Source of the DNA: Lucifuga dentata
Lineage: Eukaryota; Chordata; Actinopteri; Ophidiiformes; Bythitidae
DNA: 64,000 nt
Direction: 5' to 3'
Assembly: GCA_014773175.1 (NCBI GenBank)
Contig: VXCM01000217.1
Coordinates: forward strand, 124,001 to 188,000
A model generated the notes under the pieces. It searched no databases and had not been told where the DNA came from. It saw only the letters and a list, made by a program, of their open reading frames with translations. The translations under genes and the position numbers were made by a program. Positions 62,765 to 64,000 of the stretch are shown one piece after another. The stretch's first letter is position 1. The number at the start of each line of letters is the position of its first letter.

Positions 62765-64000
62765 TTAAAGGAGCATACTGATGATTTTTCATGTTTGAGC
62801 CCAATACATACAACCCGTATACACCTATACAAGATATGACTGGAGCAGTAAATTTTAGAATTTTATTTCTACTTTCCAAACTGCCATTGATTTCAGTTCA
62901 TTTCAGTACACAATAAAAATCAACTTTTGGAGGCAGTTACAAACATAAAAACAGCAAACACAACGTCTACTGTATATACTCGACTATAAGCCGATCTCGT
63001 GTATAAGCCGACCCCCTGATTCTGACCTGCAAATATAGATTTTTAAAGAAACCCATATATAAGCCGACCCCCTGATGTTGTTCCATCAATTTATTTGTTC
63101 AGCAAATTACCTGTTTTTCTGGGTATTGTCATAATATTCCTGTGGTTTTCTGAAAATAATCCACATACTGGGAAACATGATATTTATCTCAGCAGCTGTT
63201 TACCATAACTGACATTAGCTGACATTAACTTTTCCGGACTCTTCTTCCTTGTCTGAATTGCCAAACAGTTCATTCCAGTCCTTGATGCTCTTTTCCTCTT
63301 CTGAGTCCATGTAGTTTCCATTGTGTTTTGTATCTTATCTCAAGCTTCTTGCTAATAAAGCACAAAACATGATATTGAACGAGACTACCAAATAACGGTA
63401 CCGTACTGGTATATGAAACAGCACTTTTATAAGGTCGTCTCTGATTGGCCCATTCTTTTGTCTTTGACCAATCACAACAGTGCTTACTGGCTGTCGCAAA
63501 ATGTGCTGGATAAGATGTTTAGTCAGAAAATATCTCATTCTAAGGTATGATTTAAACTATTNCAAAATGTGCTGGATAAGATGTTTAGTCAGAAAATATC
63601 TCATTCTAAGGTATGATTTAAACTATTTGGTAATGAGTAGTATTTCCACCCCCTGGAAATTTTGTTCTCTGGGATCAAATTTGAATTTCTCGTGTATAAA
63701 CCAACCCCCGAATTGCTTTGTGAAATTTGGTAATAAAAATTTGGCTTATACTTGAGTAAAGTTAATTTTTTTGTTGAAGTAACATAATTTAACCAATCCA
63801 ACATGAAGCTGCACAAAAGAAAATTTTTATCTCCACCAGGGAATATAGTCCCAAGAGAAGGCTCCGTTTACCAAGAAATTAAAATGACCGTGCCTTCTAC
63901 AATCGCGCAGAAGTGTTAGTGTCAGTGTTCATAAATTTTAAGGTTGGTATGCCACCTGAACATTTGATTTTTGAAAGATTAGGGGATTTGGCAAAATAAC
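62765..64000. mobile_element. TTAA element split by a nested TA element, cut by the window edge
   Basis: Left terminus TTAAAGGAGCATACTGATG at 62765. Family sequence stops near 62969 and resumes at 63763, continuing to the end of the window through GGGAATATAGTCCC. It lies upstream of the first SYNJ1 exon visible here. Confidence 0.75.
62970..63762. mobile_element. TA-flanked element with CTCGACTATAAGCC termini
   Basis: The left end has TATACTCGACTATAAGCC. The right end is the imperfect inverse (GGCTTATACTTGAGTAAAG). TA lies on both sides (62968-62969 and 63763-63764), as in Tc1/mariner-type insertion. Internal AAGCCGACCCC units repeat the terminus. A 65-bp exact duplication around N (63562) is artefactual, so the true length is near 727 bp. 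No intact coding frame. Confidence 0.65.

Overview
The window is nuclear DNA of a ray-finned (teleost) fish. Evidence: genes split by GT-AG introns, proteins closely matching vertebrate families, compact introns, many (CA)n microsatellites, and repeat ends typical of fish such as a (GGAT)n-tailed retroelement end. No rRNA, tRNA, CRISPR or prokaryote-like operon was seen.

Seven protein-coding genes were assembled exon by exon. From left to right: SCAF4 (minus, first five coding exons, 2952 to 630, continuing off the left edge); HUNK (plus, complete, 6372-15216, 683 aa); MIS18A (minus, complete, 26691-22720, 206 aa); HAUS1 (plus, complete, 27341-30619, 275 aa); EVA1C (plus, complete, 34026-40877, about 411 aa); CFAP298 (minus, complete, 45504-43333, 290 aa); SYNJ1 (minus, last 23 coding exons, 62339 to 48804, N-terminus off the right edge). 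Except for HAUS1, these are the genes of the human 21q22.1 block (SCAF4-HUNK-MIS18A-MRAP-URB1-EVA1C-CFAP298-SYNJ1) in the same order. HAUS1, on chromosome 18 in human, sits where MRAP and URB1 would be expected, head to head with MIS18A.

The genes do not form one pathway. Pairs share logic: MIS18A (centromere licensing) and HAUS1 (augmin, spindle) are a divergent mitotic pair 649 bp apart with an E2F-like and a CCAAT site between them. CFAP298 (cilia motility) has a near-palindromic RFX X-box 125 bp upstream of its ATG. SYNJ1 is the synaptic phosphoinositide phosphatase.

Non-coding DNA is dominated by one family of roughly 320-610 bp elements with TTAA at both ends and terminal inverted repeats starting AGGACCATACC. 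I count about 15 full or partial copies plus one short fragment, from HUNK intron 5 to the right edge, six of them in or beside EVA1C introns. Two foreign elements are nested inside copies of this family: a 378-bp foldback flanked by 8-bp direct repeats and a roughly 0.8-kb TA-flanked element. A separate 846-bp inverted-repeat element in a SYNJ1 intron carries a decayed, possibly integrase-type coding remnant.

The assembly has 22 single-N positions. Six sit between exact direct duplications of 61-67 bp and look like unmerged contig overlaps; one of these falls inside a SYNJ1 coding exon and adds about 22 spurious residues in frame.
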